Below are positions 7,480 through 14,622 of a stretch of DNA of 64,000 nt, piece by piece (position 1 is the stretch's first letter; every line of letters begins with the position of its first letter). Made by a program: the position numbers and the translations under genes. The stretch is from Nocardia yamanashiensis NBRC 100130. Its GTDB lineage: Bacteria; Actinomycetota; Actinomycetes; Mycobacteriales; Mycobacteriaceae. Location of the stretch: assembly GCF_001613325.1 (NCBI RefSeq), contig NZ_BDCD01000018.1:124001-188000 (forward strand), in the 5' to 3' direction. The notes beneath the pieces were generated by a model, which was not told where the DNA came from, searched no databases, and saw only the letters and a list, made by a program, of their open reading frames with translations.

Positions 7480-8943
7480 CTATACGGTCGGCCGTATGTA
7501 TTGTCGATCGCCTGCGGTGGATTCGCGAACCCCGCTGTCCGCCGGCCGTCGTCGCGTCGCGAACAGCAGGGCGACAGCGCTCAATGCCAGCGACAACCAG
7601 GCGAACCAGTCACCGAACCGGGCATACGGGGTGCGCTCGCCGGACAGCGGCACCGTCGCCACCACCGACCGCGTGACCGTGATGTCCGTACGCGCGGAAG
7701 CGAGGATCTCCCCGCCGGCGTCGCTCAGCACCAGTTCCCCGAGTTGCGGCGCTCGTGCGACCGCGACCCCGGATTCCATCCCGCGCACGACCGCCATCCG
7801 GCTGTGCAGCCACGCGTCGTCGGTGAAGTCGAGTGCCGGCACCAGCAGCAGAGTCGCTCCGCGGCGCGCGTTCTCGCGCACCAGCGCCGGTCGATCGAGG
7901 TCGAAGCACACCGCCAGCGCCCACGGCCGCCCGGGCGCCAGCTGGAATTCGTTGCCCGGCACCAGATCGTCCTCCAAACCGGGAACCAGATAATGCTTGG
8001 CGTATCGCACGCCGGAGGGATAGTCGATGGCCGCGTTCACACTGGTCTCCCCGGTGGTGAGCACCAGCCCCGCCACCACATGTATGTTGCGCCGGACAGC
8101 CACCCCCCTGAGCGCTTCAGAAAGTCCCGCCAGGCTGGATTCGTCCGCACGCCAAGCCTTTTCCGGCAACACCACCACCTCCGCGCCCTGATCGGCGAGC
8201 CGATCGATCTCACGCACCGCCCGCTCGATCATGTCGCGCCCCTCCGGCGAATCCACCGGAACGAAGTCCGGCGGTTGCGAAATCCCCACCAGCCCCACCC
8301 GCACCGATTCACCGGTACCAGAACGCGCCGCCTGCCAGCCCCCGAATCCGCCCGCGGCAACCACCGCGACCAGCACGGCCACCGCAACGCGGATCCGTTG
8401 CGCTGCAAATACTCCCGGCGCCGCGAGCGCGGCGATCGCCGAGGATCCCAGCAGCACGGCGAAGCTGATCCCCCACACCCCGGTCAGCGCGGCCACCCGC
8501 ACCACCGGCAGCATCGCGGCTTGGCTGTACGCGACGCTCCACCACGCCCCGAACGGCCCGACTGCCGCCAGCAGATATTCGAAGCTCACCCACACCGCCG
8601 GAACCGCCACTGCCGCAAGCCCGATCCGCCCGCGCACTAGCAATGCCCGCCCCACCAGCACGGCCGCACCGAACACCGCCGCCGAACCGACCAGCAGCAG
8701 CACGGTCACCGCCTGCGGCTGTTCCAGCGTCTCGACGAAATACGGCCACCACCGCAATTCCCCGATCAGCAGCGCCGAGAATGCCGCGACGAACGCCCAG
8801 CGCGCATCGGTCCTGGGCACGAGCAGCAACACCGGCAATGCCGCCAGCACAGCGACACCCGGCACCGGATGCAAACCCCACCCCACCCACCACAGCCCAG
8901 CAGAAGCCAGTACGGCGATGAGCCCCACCGCGAAACGCTGCAT
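7480..8943 (-). CDS. lnt: Apolipoprotein N-acyltransferase-like membrane protein
   Basis: The 487-residue product has six or so N-terminal membrane helices (residues 1-205), a nitrilase/CN-hydrolase domain (about 215-440) and one C-terminal helix, the Lnt architecture. The catalytic triad residues are visible: Glu in VVVLPEKAWR, Lys in YAKHYLVPG and Cys in WALAVCFDLDRP. In bacteria Lnt transfers a third acyl chain to the N-terminal cysteine of lipoproteins at the outer face of the plasma membrane, and actinobacteria often carry more than one paralogue. A short arginine-rich tail ends at 7480. That tail contains the TetR-type palindrome serving the downstream gene. Some such proteins may have other amidase or acyltransferase roles. 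Confidence 0.82.
   Translation of the reverse strand: MQRFAVGLIAVLASAGLWWVGWGLHPVPGVAVLAALPVLLLVPRTDARWAFVAAFSALLIGELRWWPYFVETLEQPQAVTVLLLVGSAAVFGAAVLVGRALLVRGRIGLAAVAVPAVWVSFEYLLAAVGPFGAWWSVAYSQAAMLPVVRVAALTGVWGISFAVLLGSSAIAALAAPGVFAAQRIRVAVAVLVAVVAAGGFGGWQAARSGTGESVRVGLVGISQPPDFVPVDSPEGRDMIERAVREIDRLADQGAEVVVLPEKAWRADESSLAGLSEALRGVAVRRNIHVVAGLVLTTGETSVNAAIDYPSGVRYAKHYLVPGLEDDLVPGNEFQLAPGRPWALAVCFDLDRPALVRENARRGATLLLVPALDFTDDAWLHSRMAVVRGMESGVAVARAPQLGELVLSDAGGEILASARTDITVTRSVVATVPLSGERTPYARFGDWFAWLSLALSAVALLFATRRRPADSGVRESTAGDRQYIRPTV
7482..7497. promoter_or_regulatory. TetR-type operator ATACGGTCGGCCGTAT upstream of DUF3237 gene
   Basis: This is a perfect 16-bp palindrome (6-bp arms, 4-bp centre) inside the last codons of the lnt-like gene. 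It matches the core of the site over the tetR start at 14 of 16 positions. Confidence 0.7.
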
Positions 8944-9422
8944 CGGAAAGCACCCTTCGAATCGGCATCACTCCGACCCGATGGTCAACCCGCAAAGCTC
9001 GACATCACATCACCGAGAAGTACTGTCCCCGAATCACTCTCCCGAGTGAGACGCCCACTCCGCCCGGTCGGTCTGCGAGCGCATCTCCCGAGTGGAAACC
9101 CACCTCCGCCCAGTCAGCCTGCGCGCACATCTCCCGAGTGGAAACCCACCTCCGCCCAGTCAGCCTGCGCGCACATCTCCCGAGTGAGACCCCACCTCCG
9201 CCCAGTCGATCTGCGCGTGCATCTCCTGGTCCCCCCTGCACAAGGGTCACAGCATCGATCGCTTCGCACTGCGGGAGTTCCCAGGAACCTTTCACCTCGC
9301 CGCCGCAAGGTCTCGAGCGCCTCACGTTTCGCCCTGCGCAAGCCCCCCGAGCATCTTCCGATTCGCGCCCCCGCACGAGGTATCGAAGACGCCCCCTCAG
9401 GTCGGGGGTCCGATCTTTCCCA
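8944..9422. other. Gene-free stretch with tandem repeat
   Basis: I see no credible gene in these 479 bases. The reading frames that cross it translate the same repeat in shifting frames and lack ribosome-binding sites. The left half carries the 46-bp tandem repeat. The right half holds only C-rich unstructured sequence and a short GC hairpin near 9391-9408. Confidence 0.7.
9039..9222. repeat. 46-bp tandem repeat, four copies (VNTR-like)
   Basis: Copies begin at 9039, 9085, 9131 and 9177, each with CTCCCGAGTG, and a decayed fifth start lies at 9223 (CTCCTGG). Copies 2 and 3 are identical over the unit; copies 1 and 4 differ at several positions, for instance GAGAC in place of GAAAC after the first ten bases. 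The period of 46 is not a multiple of 3, which argues against coding. The length falls in the range of mycobacterial MIRU-type minisatellites, but homology to those is not claimed. Confidence 0.9.
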
Positions 9423-9929
9423 TCACGCCTTGCGCAAGGTCCCGACTATCTCCCCATTCACCTGCGCTCGATACTCCATCGCGCCGTCCGCCGTCAGGAC
9501 AACGGTCGAGGTGCCCCCGTCCGCTCCACATCCGGCTCCGCCGACATTCCTTGCCGCGAAGGTCAATTCGTGCTCCTCGGCCACCACGAGCCGCTCGATC
9601 CGCTCGCAGCGCACCGCAGCACCTTCCGTCCCGAAGGTCGAACTTGCGACTTCCTCCCCGTTCTTCCCCGACTTCACGACCAGCACGATCTCGTATTTGT
9701 CCGCCGAGTTCCCGGCCATGCCTTTCCATTCCCCCAGAAAGGCTTTCGGCACCGCCCAGGTTCCCGCCATCGGTGTCGTGTCCTGCGGCCGTGCGACGCT
9801 GGTACCAGCGGCCCGTTCGGATGTCCCGTCCCGCCCCCACAGCACCGCGAGCACACTCGCGACAGCCACCACGACGACCGCGAGCACCGCCCATCCGGCC
9901 TGCTTACGCCCCGATCGTGATGAATTCAC
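9423..9929 (-). CDS. Membrane-anchored protein with lipocalin-like extracellular domain
   Basis: The start is taken at GTG 9929, giving 168 residues and overlapping the upstream gene by 26 bp. Residues about 11-31 form one membrane helix (GWAVLAVVVVAVASVLAVLWG), preceded by basic residues, so the rest lies outside. The outer part, from FLGEWKGMAG through IVLVVKSGKNGEEVASSTF, CERIERLVVAEEHELTF and CGADGGTSTVVLTADG to ATLRKA-like TLRKA, resembles the C-terminal extracellular domain found on some actinobacterial Ser/Thr kinases, with two cysteines. Here it stands alone without a kinase. That resemblance is my reading of the pattern and is moderately sure; no function is assigned. Confidence 0.55.
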   Translation of the reverse strand: MNSSRSGRKQAGWAVLAVVVVAVASVLAVLWGRDGTSERAAGTSVARPQDTTPMAGTWAVPKAFLGEWKGMAGNSADKYEIVLVVKSGKNGEEVASSTFGTEGAAVRCERIERLVVAEEHELTFAARNVGGAGCGADGGTSTVVLTADGAMEYRAQVNGEIVGTLRKA

Positions 9930-10248
9930 TGCGCCCTCGCGCGTCCAGGCGACCGTCTCCCCAGCTGGCGCTCTCGTAGGCGTCGACCTCGACGGCGTAC
10001 TCCCCGGCACGGAGTCCATCGGGTACCACCATCGACGCCGACGAACGGCCGTCGATGATCCCGAGATACACCCGCTCCGCTTCATCTTCCAACGGCACCA
10101 GGAAGATTCGCGCGCATTCGAACTTCTTTCGCACGCCCGAAGCCGTGGCCGCCGTCCATCGCACCCCGACCTCCCCGCGCCCGCCCGCCGCGAACTCGAC
10201 GCTGACCGCCAGCGCCGCCACCCCCTCCACTCCGGCGTCGTGCCTCAC
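9904..10248 (-). CDS. Hypothetical beta-rich protein
   Basis: The 114-residue product starts at a GTG preceded at 5 bases by GGAGG, the best ribosome-binding site in this stretch; an ATG at 10311 is possible but has none. It has no signal peptide or membrane helix. Alternating hydrophobic strands (ALAVSVEFAAGG, RIFLVPLED, RVYLGIIDGRSSASMVVPDGL, GEYAVEVDAYES) suggest a beta-sandwich. I do not recognise a family. It precedes and overlaps the membrane-anchored gene ending at 9423, so the two are probably cotranscribed and may interact. Confidence 0.5.
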   Translation of the reverse strand: MRHDAGVEGVAALAVSVEFAAGGRGEVGVRWTAATASGVRKKFECARIFLVPLEDEAERVYLGIIDGRSSASMVVPDGLRAGEYAVEVDAYESASWGDGRLDARGRSEFITIGA

Positions 10249-10341
10249 AACATCCTCCTCGGTTCCGCTCTGCAACCAGGCTGGCACGGTCCCCCGCCCG
10301 AAGCAACGCACCGTCAGCGGCCCTGACGCCGGGTGGCCGGG

Positions 10342-10587
10342 TCAGGTTTCGGCGTGCTCGCAGCGGCTCGCGCCGATCACGATGTTCCACTCCCAGGACC
10401 ATTTCCAGGACCACGACCAAGGCCACTTGAACGACCAGAAGTCATTGCCTGCGGGGGAATCCGGATCGCTCTCACGGCGACCGGCGCCGACGACGGCCGC
10501 GCCGAGCATGGCACCGGCCAAGGCGGCCACGAGCGGGACGAGGAGGCCACGACGGGGCCTCGGCATCGAATTGTGCTGCGCCGACAT
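10342..10587 (-). CDS. Small membrane protein with tryptophan-rich tail
   Basis: The 81-residue product starts at ATG 10587 behind a G-rich ribosome-binding sequence. Residues about 12-34 form one helix (RGLLVPLVAALAGAMLGAAVVGAG) after a basic N-terminus. The following segment FWSFKWPWSWSWKWSWEWN has eight tryptophans in 19 residues, in an almost strict W-x alternation with Lys, Ser, Pro and Glu between. No family is recognised. The alternation would put all indoles on one face of a beta-strand, suiting insertion into an interface, but that is speculation. It belongs to a run of small unknown genes on the minus strand (10826 down to 9423). Confidence 0.55.
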   Translation of the reverse strand: MSAQHNSMPRPRRGLLVPLVAALAGAMLGAAVVGAGRRESDPDSPAGNDFWSFKWPWSWSWKWSWEWNIVIGASRCEHAET

Positions 10588-10631
10588 GATTTCCCCCCGC
10601 ACGTACGTTCCCCCGCCATCATCCCACGTCG

Positions 10632-10826
10632 TCAGTAGCGGCGTCCCCACTTGGCGCGCGACCGCCATTGACCCCCTTTGGGGATACGGGAGCTGAAACC
10701 GGCCAGATGCAAGGCCAAGCCGAGCAATCCGGCGATGACGAGCGGCTCGACGGCGGTGGTGGTGCGGTCGACGAGTTCGAGGAGGAGGGCGAGCGCGAAC
10801 AAAACCGCGGCGACGATGGCGAACAT
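10632..10826 (-). CDS. Small integral membrane protein
   Basis: The 64-residue product has two hydrophobic helices, FAIVAAVLFALALLLELV and PLVIAGLLGLALHLAGF, and a strongly basic C-terminus (RSRAKWGRRY). Short proteins of this shape are common in mycolic-acid actinobacteria and uncharacterised. The ribosome-binding site is weak. It sits 44 bp upstream of the tryptophan-rich gene on the same strand. It could be the first gene of that operon. Confidence 0.5.
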   Translation of the reverse strand: MFAIVAAVLFALALLLELVDRTTTAVEPLVIAGLLGLALHLAGFSSRIPKGGQWRSRAKWGRRY

Positions 10827-10963
10827 ATTCGGGTGATACCCACGTTCTGGCGCGATATGGGGGGAAGGCGATTGCGGAAGCCCCCGAAAATAGGGGATAT
10901 CCGGATGGGCGGCAGCTTCGAATGTCGGGGCGTAGGCATCGATGTACCGGAATGAGGTTCCCT

Positions 10964-11572
10964 ATGGGCATACATCCGCCCGCCCGCTCACCCCGTCAAC
11001 GCACCGCGGCCTTGCTGCTCGGTGGCGCCCTGTCGTTCTCCCTGCTCGCGACCACTCCGGCCGTGGCGGAGACCATTACCGCCGAGTCCGCGCTGCCGGC
11101 GGATTCCGAAGGCGTGACGCCCGAATCCCCCACCGCCGCCACGGAGAACGTGATCCGCATCGGCAATCTGCAAACCGCGCGGCCGGATTGGATTACCTCG
11201 GAGCAGGCCCAGCAGCTCAATGCCGCGGCCACCGATGCGCGGTCCGTGCTGGCGCACACGCTCGAAGCCACCGGCCTGTCGCCCGAACGGGCCGATCTCA
11301 TCGCCGCCGCCATCCTGACCGACGCGACGGTCGGCGCCGCCATCGGCGCTGCGGCGGCCGCTCCCATCGCGGTCACGGGTGCGCTCGTGGGCGCGGTGTC
11401 CGGTGTGGTGGCCGGGATACCGTTCGCCCCGGTCGGTCTGGTGGTCGTTCCGGCGGCCGGCGCCGCACTCGGATACGCCATGGTCGCAGCACCTTTCGCC
11501 GCGATAGGCGCGGCGGTCGGCGCGGCAGCGGGCGCGGCCGAGGGTTATCTCGCCGCACCCGTCACCGGCTGA
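10964..11572 (+). CDS. Secreted alanine/glycine-rich protein with glycine-zipper segment
   Basis: The start at ATG 10964 follows GAGG by 6 bases; ATG 10952 is an alternative. The 202-residue product has a signal peptide (RTAALLLGGALSFSLLATTPAVAE, cleavage after AVA). A helical middle (SEQAQQLNAAATDARSVLAHTLEATGLS) leads into a long C-terminal half built of G/A-x3-G repeats (AAIGAAAAAPIAVTGALVGA, VGAAAGAAEGYLAAP). The pattern is that of a glycine-zipper membrane hairpin. The secreted protein at 49082 has the same plan, so they may be distant paralogues. Neither has a known function. It is convergent with the Ddn-like gene, with an 7-bp gap. Confidence 0.7.
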   Translation: MGIHPPARSPRQRTAALLLGGALSFSLLATTPAVAETITAESALPADSEGVTPESPTAATENVIRIGNLQTARPDWITSEQAQQLNAAATDARSVLAHTLEATGLSPERADLIAAAILTDATVGAAIGAAAAAPIAVTGALVGAVSGVVAGIPFAPVGLVVVPAAGAALGYAMVAAPFAAIGAAVGAAAGAAEGYLAAPVTG

Positions 11573-11579
11573 ACCAGTC

Positions 11580-11981
11580 CTACACGGCGGTGAGAATCAG
11601 CACCGGAATATCCCAGGACACCTTGGCCTGCAGATCCTTCAGGAACCCCCACCGCTGGATCTGACCGTCCCAGATCCGGTTTCGCTCCTCGCCGGTGGCC
11701 TCCGTCGCGCGCACCGACCACGAATCGCTCCCGACCTCCACTTCGGCCCGCGGGTCGGCCATCAGGTCGTGGTACCAGTTCGGTCCTCGCTCGCGGCCGT
11801 CGTCACCGGCGAACACGATCAATCGTGCGCCGTCGCGCGCATACCCGAGCGGCACCGTCCGCGTCCCGGTGGTCAGCAGCAGTACATCGATATTCGCGAA
11901 CGGCCCGCCGAGCTTCCCGCCATTGGCCCGGAACTCCGCGATGATCTCGCGATTCACCCGCTGCGTCTCCTCATGCGACAT
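11580..11981 (-). CDS. Nitroreductase/deazaflavin-dependent oxidoreductase, Ddn family
   Basis: The 133-residue product matches the small split-barrel F420-binding family typified by mycobacterial Ddn: NREIIAEFRANGGKLGG at residues 10-26, then VLLLTTGTRTVPLGYARDGARLIVFAG and GPNWYHDLMADPRAEVEVG at about 65-83. The family reduces quinones or nitro compounds with F420H2, or serves as a flavin-binding protein. The GT-T-G-x-x-x-G contact is partly altered (TTGTRTVPL). A single-gene unit opposite a secreted protein gene. Confidence 0.85.
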   Translation of the reverse strand: MSHEETQRVNREIIAEFRANGGKLGGPFANIDVLLLTTGTRTVPLGYARDGARLIVFAGDDGRERGPNWYHDLMADPRAEVEVGSDSWSVRATEATGEERNRIWDGQIQRWGFLKDLQAKVSWDIPVLILTAV

Positions 11982-12096
11982 CCGCCGATGCTATGTGCCC
12001 GCCCGCCGCGAACCCGCACGAGCACCGATGAATTCGCTCCCCGGCCGCCGTCTACCCCTACAGCCCCCACTCTGTGGACGCCGACAGGAGGACCTC

Positions 12097-12786
12097 ATGA
12101 GCACCCAAGCACTCCCGCCCGTCGTGGACGCCGCCACCTGGCAGCACGAACTCGACCAGCTCCGTATCCGCGAGAAAGCCGCCACCCGCGAACTCGACGC
12201 CATCGCCGCCCAGCGCCGCCGCCTCCCCATGGTCGAACTGCCCGACTACACCCTGGAAGGCGAGGACGGCCCCATCCGCCTGGCCGATATCTTCGAAGGC
12301 AAATCCCAGCTCATCGTCTACAACCACATGTGGTTCCCCGGCGAGCAATGGCAGTGCGGCGGCTGCACCGGCTTCACCTCCCAATTCACCCGCCTCGAAT
12401 TCCTCGACAACTACGACGCCCGTTTCGTCATAGTCACCCAGGGCCCCATCGACGAAGCCCTCGCCTACAAACGCCGCGTAGGCAACCAAATGACCTGGTA
12501 CTCCACCGCCAACAGCCCCTTCGGCGCCGACGTAGGCGCCCCACCCGACGCCGGCTTCGCCGTCAACGTCTTCCTCCGCCACAACGACACCGTCTACCGA
12601 ACCTGGCACACCAACGGCCGCGGCACCGAACAACTGAGCCACTCCTTCCCCCTCATCGACCTCCTCCCCTACGGCCGCCAAGAAGAATGGCAAGACTCCC
12701 CCACCGGCTGGCCCCAATCCCCCACCTACAGCCGCTGGTCCACCTCCAAAGACATAGCCGCCGCCTACGGCGACCCGAACGCCTGA
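12097..12786 (+). CDS. DUF899 family thioredoxin-like protein
   Basis: The 229-residue product starts at ATG 12097, with AGGAGG ending 6 bases upstream. It has the DUF899 pattern: ATWQHELDQLRIREKAATRELDAIAAQRRRLPMV in the first 45 residues, YTLEGEDGPIRLADIFEGKSQLIVYNHMW near 50-78, then QCGGCTGF near 88-96, which places a CxxC-like pair where thioredoxin folds carry their redox cysteines. The C-terminus holds WYSTANSPFGAD. The family is widespread in actinobacteria and proteobacteria without a proven reaction. A strong hairpin terminator follows. Confidence 0.85.
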   Translation: MSTQALPPVVDAATWQHELDQLRIREKAATRELDAIAAQRRRLPMVELPDYTLEGEDGPIRLADIFEGKSQLIVYNHMWFPGEQWQCGGCTGFTSQFTRLEFLDNYDARFVIVTQGPIDEALAYKRRVGNQMTWYSTANSPFGADVGAPPDAGFAVNVFLRHNDTVYRTWHTNGRGTEQLSHSFPLIDLLPYGRQEEWQDSPTGWPQSPTYSRWSTSKDIAAAYGDPNA

Positions 12787-12802
12787 ATCCCGCACCGCGA
12801 CA

Positions 12803-12834
12803 GGGAGGCCCGGCGCCGCGCGACCGGGCCTCCC
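12803..12834 (+). terminator. Rho-independent-type terminator after DUF899 gene
   Basis: Perfect 11-bp arms (GGGAGGCCCGG / CCGGGCCTCCC) flank a 10-base loop just downstream of the stop codon. No long T-run follows, as is usual in this GC range. Confidence 0.75.
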
Positions 12835-12879
12835 GGTTAACGAGTTGTGTTGCCCGCGAATAACGGGTTGGCTGGGTGG

Positions 12880-14562
12880 GTGGGTCACATTGACGTCAGT
12901 GAGGTCGAGTACTTCCTGCCCGATGGGCGGCAGTTGCTGGGTGGGGTGGGGTTCCGGATCGGGGCGGGGGTCAAGGCGGCGTTGATCGGGCCCAATGGGA
13001 CCGGGAAGACGACGCTTTTGAAGATCATTGCGGGGGATGCGGTCGCGGATGAGGGGGCGGTGACGCGGTCGGGGTCGCTGGGGGTGATGCGGCAGTTCAT
13101 CGGGCAGGTGCGGGATGAGTCGACGGTTCGGGATCTGTTGTTGGAGGTGTCGCCGGCGAATATCAAGGGCGCGGCGCGGGCCTTGGATGACGCCGAGAAC
13201 GCGTTGATCCAGGATGATTCGGAGCCGGCGCAGCTGAAGTACGCGCATGCGCTGTCGGATTGGGCGGATGTCGGCGGGTACGAGTTCGAGGCGTTCTGGG
13301 ACAAGGTGACCATGGCGGCGCTGGGGGTGCCGTTCGATCGGGCCAAGTGGCGGGCGGCGAGTGCGCTGAGCGGGGGCGAGCAGAAGCGGATCGTGCTGGA
13401 GGCGCTGTTCGCGGGGCCCGACGAGGTGCTGTTGCTGGACGAGCCGGACAACTATCTGGATGTGCCGGGCAAGCAGTGGCTGGAGCGGACCATCGCGGAG
13501 TCGAGCAAGTCGGTGCTGTTCGTGAGCCACGACCGGGAGTTGATCGCGAACGCGGCGACCCGGATCGTGACCCTGGAACCGGGCGTCAACGGTGCGACCG
13601 CGTGGGTGCACGGCGGCGGGCTGGCGAGCTATCAACAGGCGCGGGAAGATCGCAACGCGCGCCTGGACGAACTGCGCCGGCGCTGGGACGAGGATCGCGC
13701 CAAACTCCGCGCCCTGGTGCTGCGCTTGCGTGAGAAAGCCAAGTTCAACGATGGCGTCGCCGCCCGATACCACGCGGCCCAGACCCGCTTGGCCAAGTTC
13801 GAGGAGGCGGGCCCGCCCGAGGCGATCCCGTTGCGGCAGAACGTCACCGTGCGCCTGCACGGCGGCCGCACCGGCAAACGCGCACTGGTCTGCACCCAGC
13901 TCGGTCTCACGGGCCTGATGAAACCGTTCGACACCGAGATCTGGTATGGCGATCGCGTCGCGGTGCTCGGCTCCAACGGCTCCGGCAAATCCCACTTCCT
14001 GCGGCTGCTCGCGGCCGGCGGAACCGATCCGGGCACCGAACATCTGCCGATCCAGAGCCTGAACCTGGCTCCGGTACCGCACACCGGCACCGCGGCACTG
14101 GGCGCCCGGGTCCGCCCCGGCTATTTCGCCCAAACCCATTCCCGCCCCGACCTTTCCGGCCGCACCCTGCTCGAGATCATGCACATGGGCGACGAGCACC
14201 GCGACGGTATGGGCCGCGAAGCCGCCACCCGGGTCCTGGACCGCTACGAACTCGCCCGCGCCGCCGAACAACGCTACGACGACCTGTCCGGCGGCCAGCA
14301 GGCGCGCATGCAGATCCTGCTGCTCGAATTGTCCGGCGCGACAATGCTGCTCCTGGACGAACCCACCGACAACCTGGATCTGCACTCCGCCGAAGCCCTC
14401 GAACACGGCATCGCGGGCTTCGCCGGCACGGTCGTCACCGTCACCCACGACCGCTGGTTCGCCCGCGGCTTCGACCGCTTCCTCGTCTTCGGCTCCGACG
14501 GCGCCGTCTACGAGAGCGATACGCCGGTCTGGGACGAGCAGCGCGTGCAGCGCGCCCGCTGA
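12880..14562 (+). CDS. ABC-F family ATP-binding protein
   Basis: The product of about 560 residues has two ATPase domains and no membrane segment. Domain 1 has Walker A GPNGTGKTT, signature LSGGEQKR and Walker B VLLLDEPDN; domain 2 has GSNGSGKSH, DLSGGQQARMQ and MLLLDEPTDNLD. Between them lies a charged linker rich in Arg and Lys. ABC-F proteins act on the ribosome rather than in transport, some giving antibiotic protection. I place the start at GTG 12880, giving MGHIDVSEVEYFLPDG, because homologues begin MGH; GTG 12847 is an alternative. The first domain's A-loop region and both signatures look intact. The 5' third has an unusually G-rich codon style (GGG Gly) compared with the 3' part. Confidence 0.88.
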   Translation: MGHIDVSEVEYFLPDGRQLLGGVGFRIGAGVKAALIGPNGTGKTTLLKIIAGDAVADEGAVTRSGSLGVMRQFIGQVRDESTVRDLLLEVSPANIKGAARALDDAENALIQDDSEPAQLKYAHALSDWADVGGYEFEAFWDKVTMAALGVPFDRAKWRAASALSGGEQKRIVLEALFAGPDEVLLLDEPDNYLDVPGKQWLERTIAESSKSVLFVSHDRELIANAATRIVTLEPGVNGATAWVHGGGLASYQQAREDRNARLDELRRRWDEDRAKLRALVLRLREKAKFNDGVAARYHAAQTRLAKFEEAGPPEAIPLRQNVTVRLHGGRTGKRALVCTQLGLTGLMKPFDTEIWYGDRVAVLGSNGSGKSHFLRLLAAGGTDPGTEHLPIQSLNLAPVPHTGTAALGARVRPGYFAQTHSRPDLSGRTLLEIMHMGDEHRDGMGREAATRVLDRYELARAAEQRYDDLSGGQQARMQILLLELSGATMLLLDEPTDNLDLHSAEALEHGIAGFAGTVVTVTHDRWFARGFDRFLVFGSDGAVYESDTPVWDEQRVQRAR

Positions 14563-14622
14563 GCCCGAACAGTTCACCAACCGGCCACCCGCAGGTAGGC
14601 CCACGCCCGCACCATCGAAGGC

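Noticed and set aside
9039..9222. CRISPR array
   Set aside because: The 46-bp units are contiguous with no unique spacers, only four copies, and no cas genes in the window.
9005..9376. 123-codon minus-strand frame over the tandem repeat
   Set aside because: The period is not a multiple of three, so each copy is read in a different frame, and there is no ribosome-binding site.
12058..14604. 848-codon open frame on the minus strand
   Set aside because: It is the shadow of the ABC-F gene and DUF899 gene. Its translation is low-complexity Gly/Val/Arg-rich with no domain, while the plus strand has complete ABC motifs.
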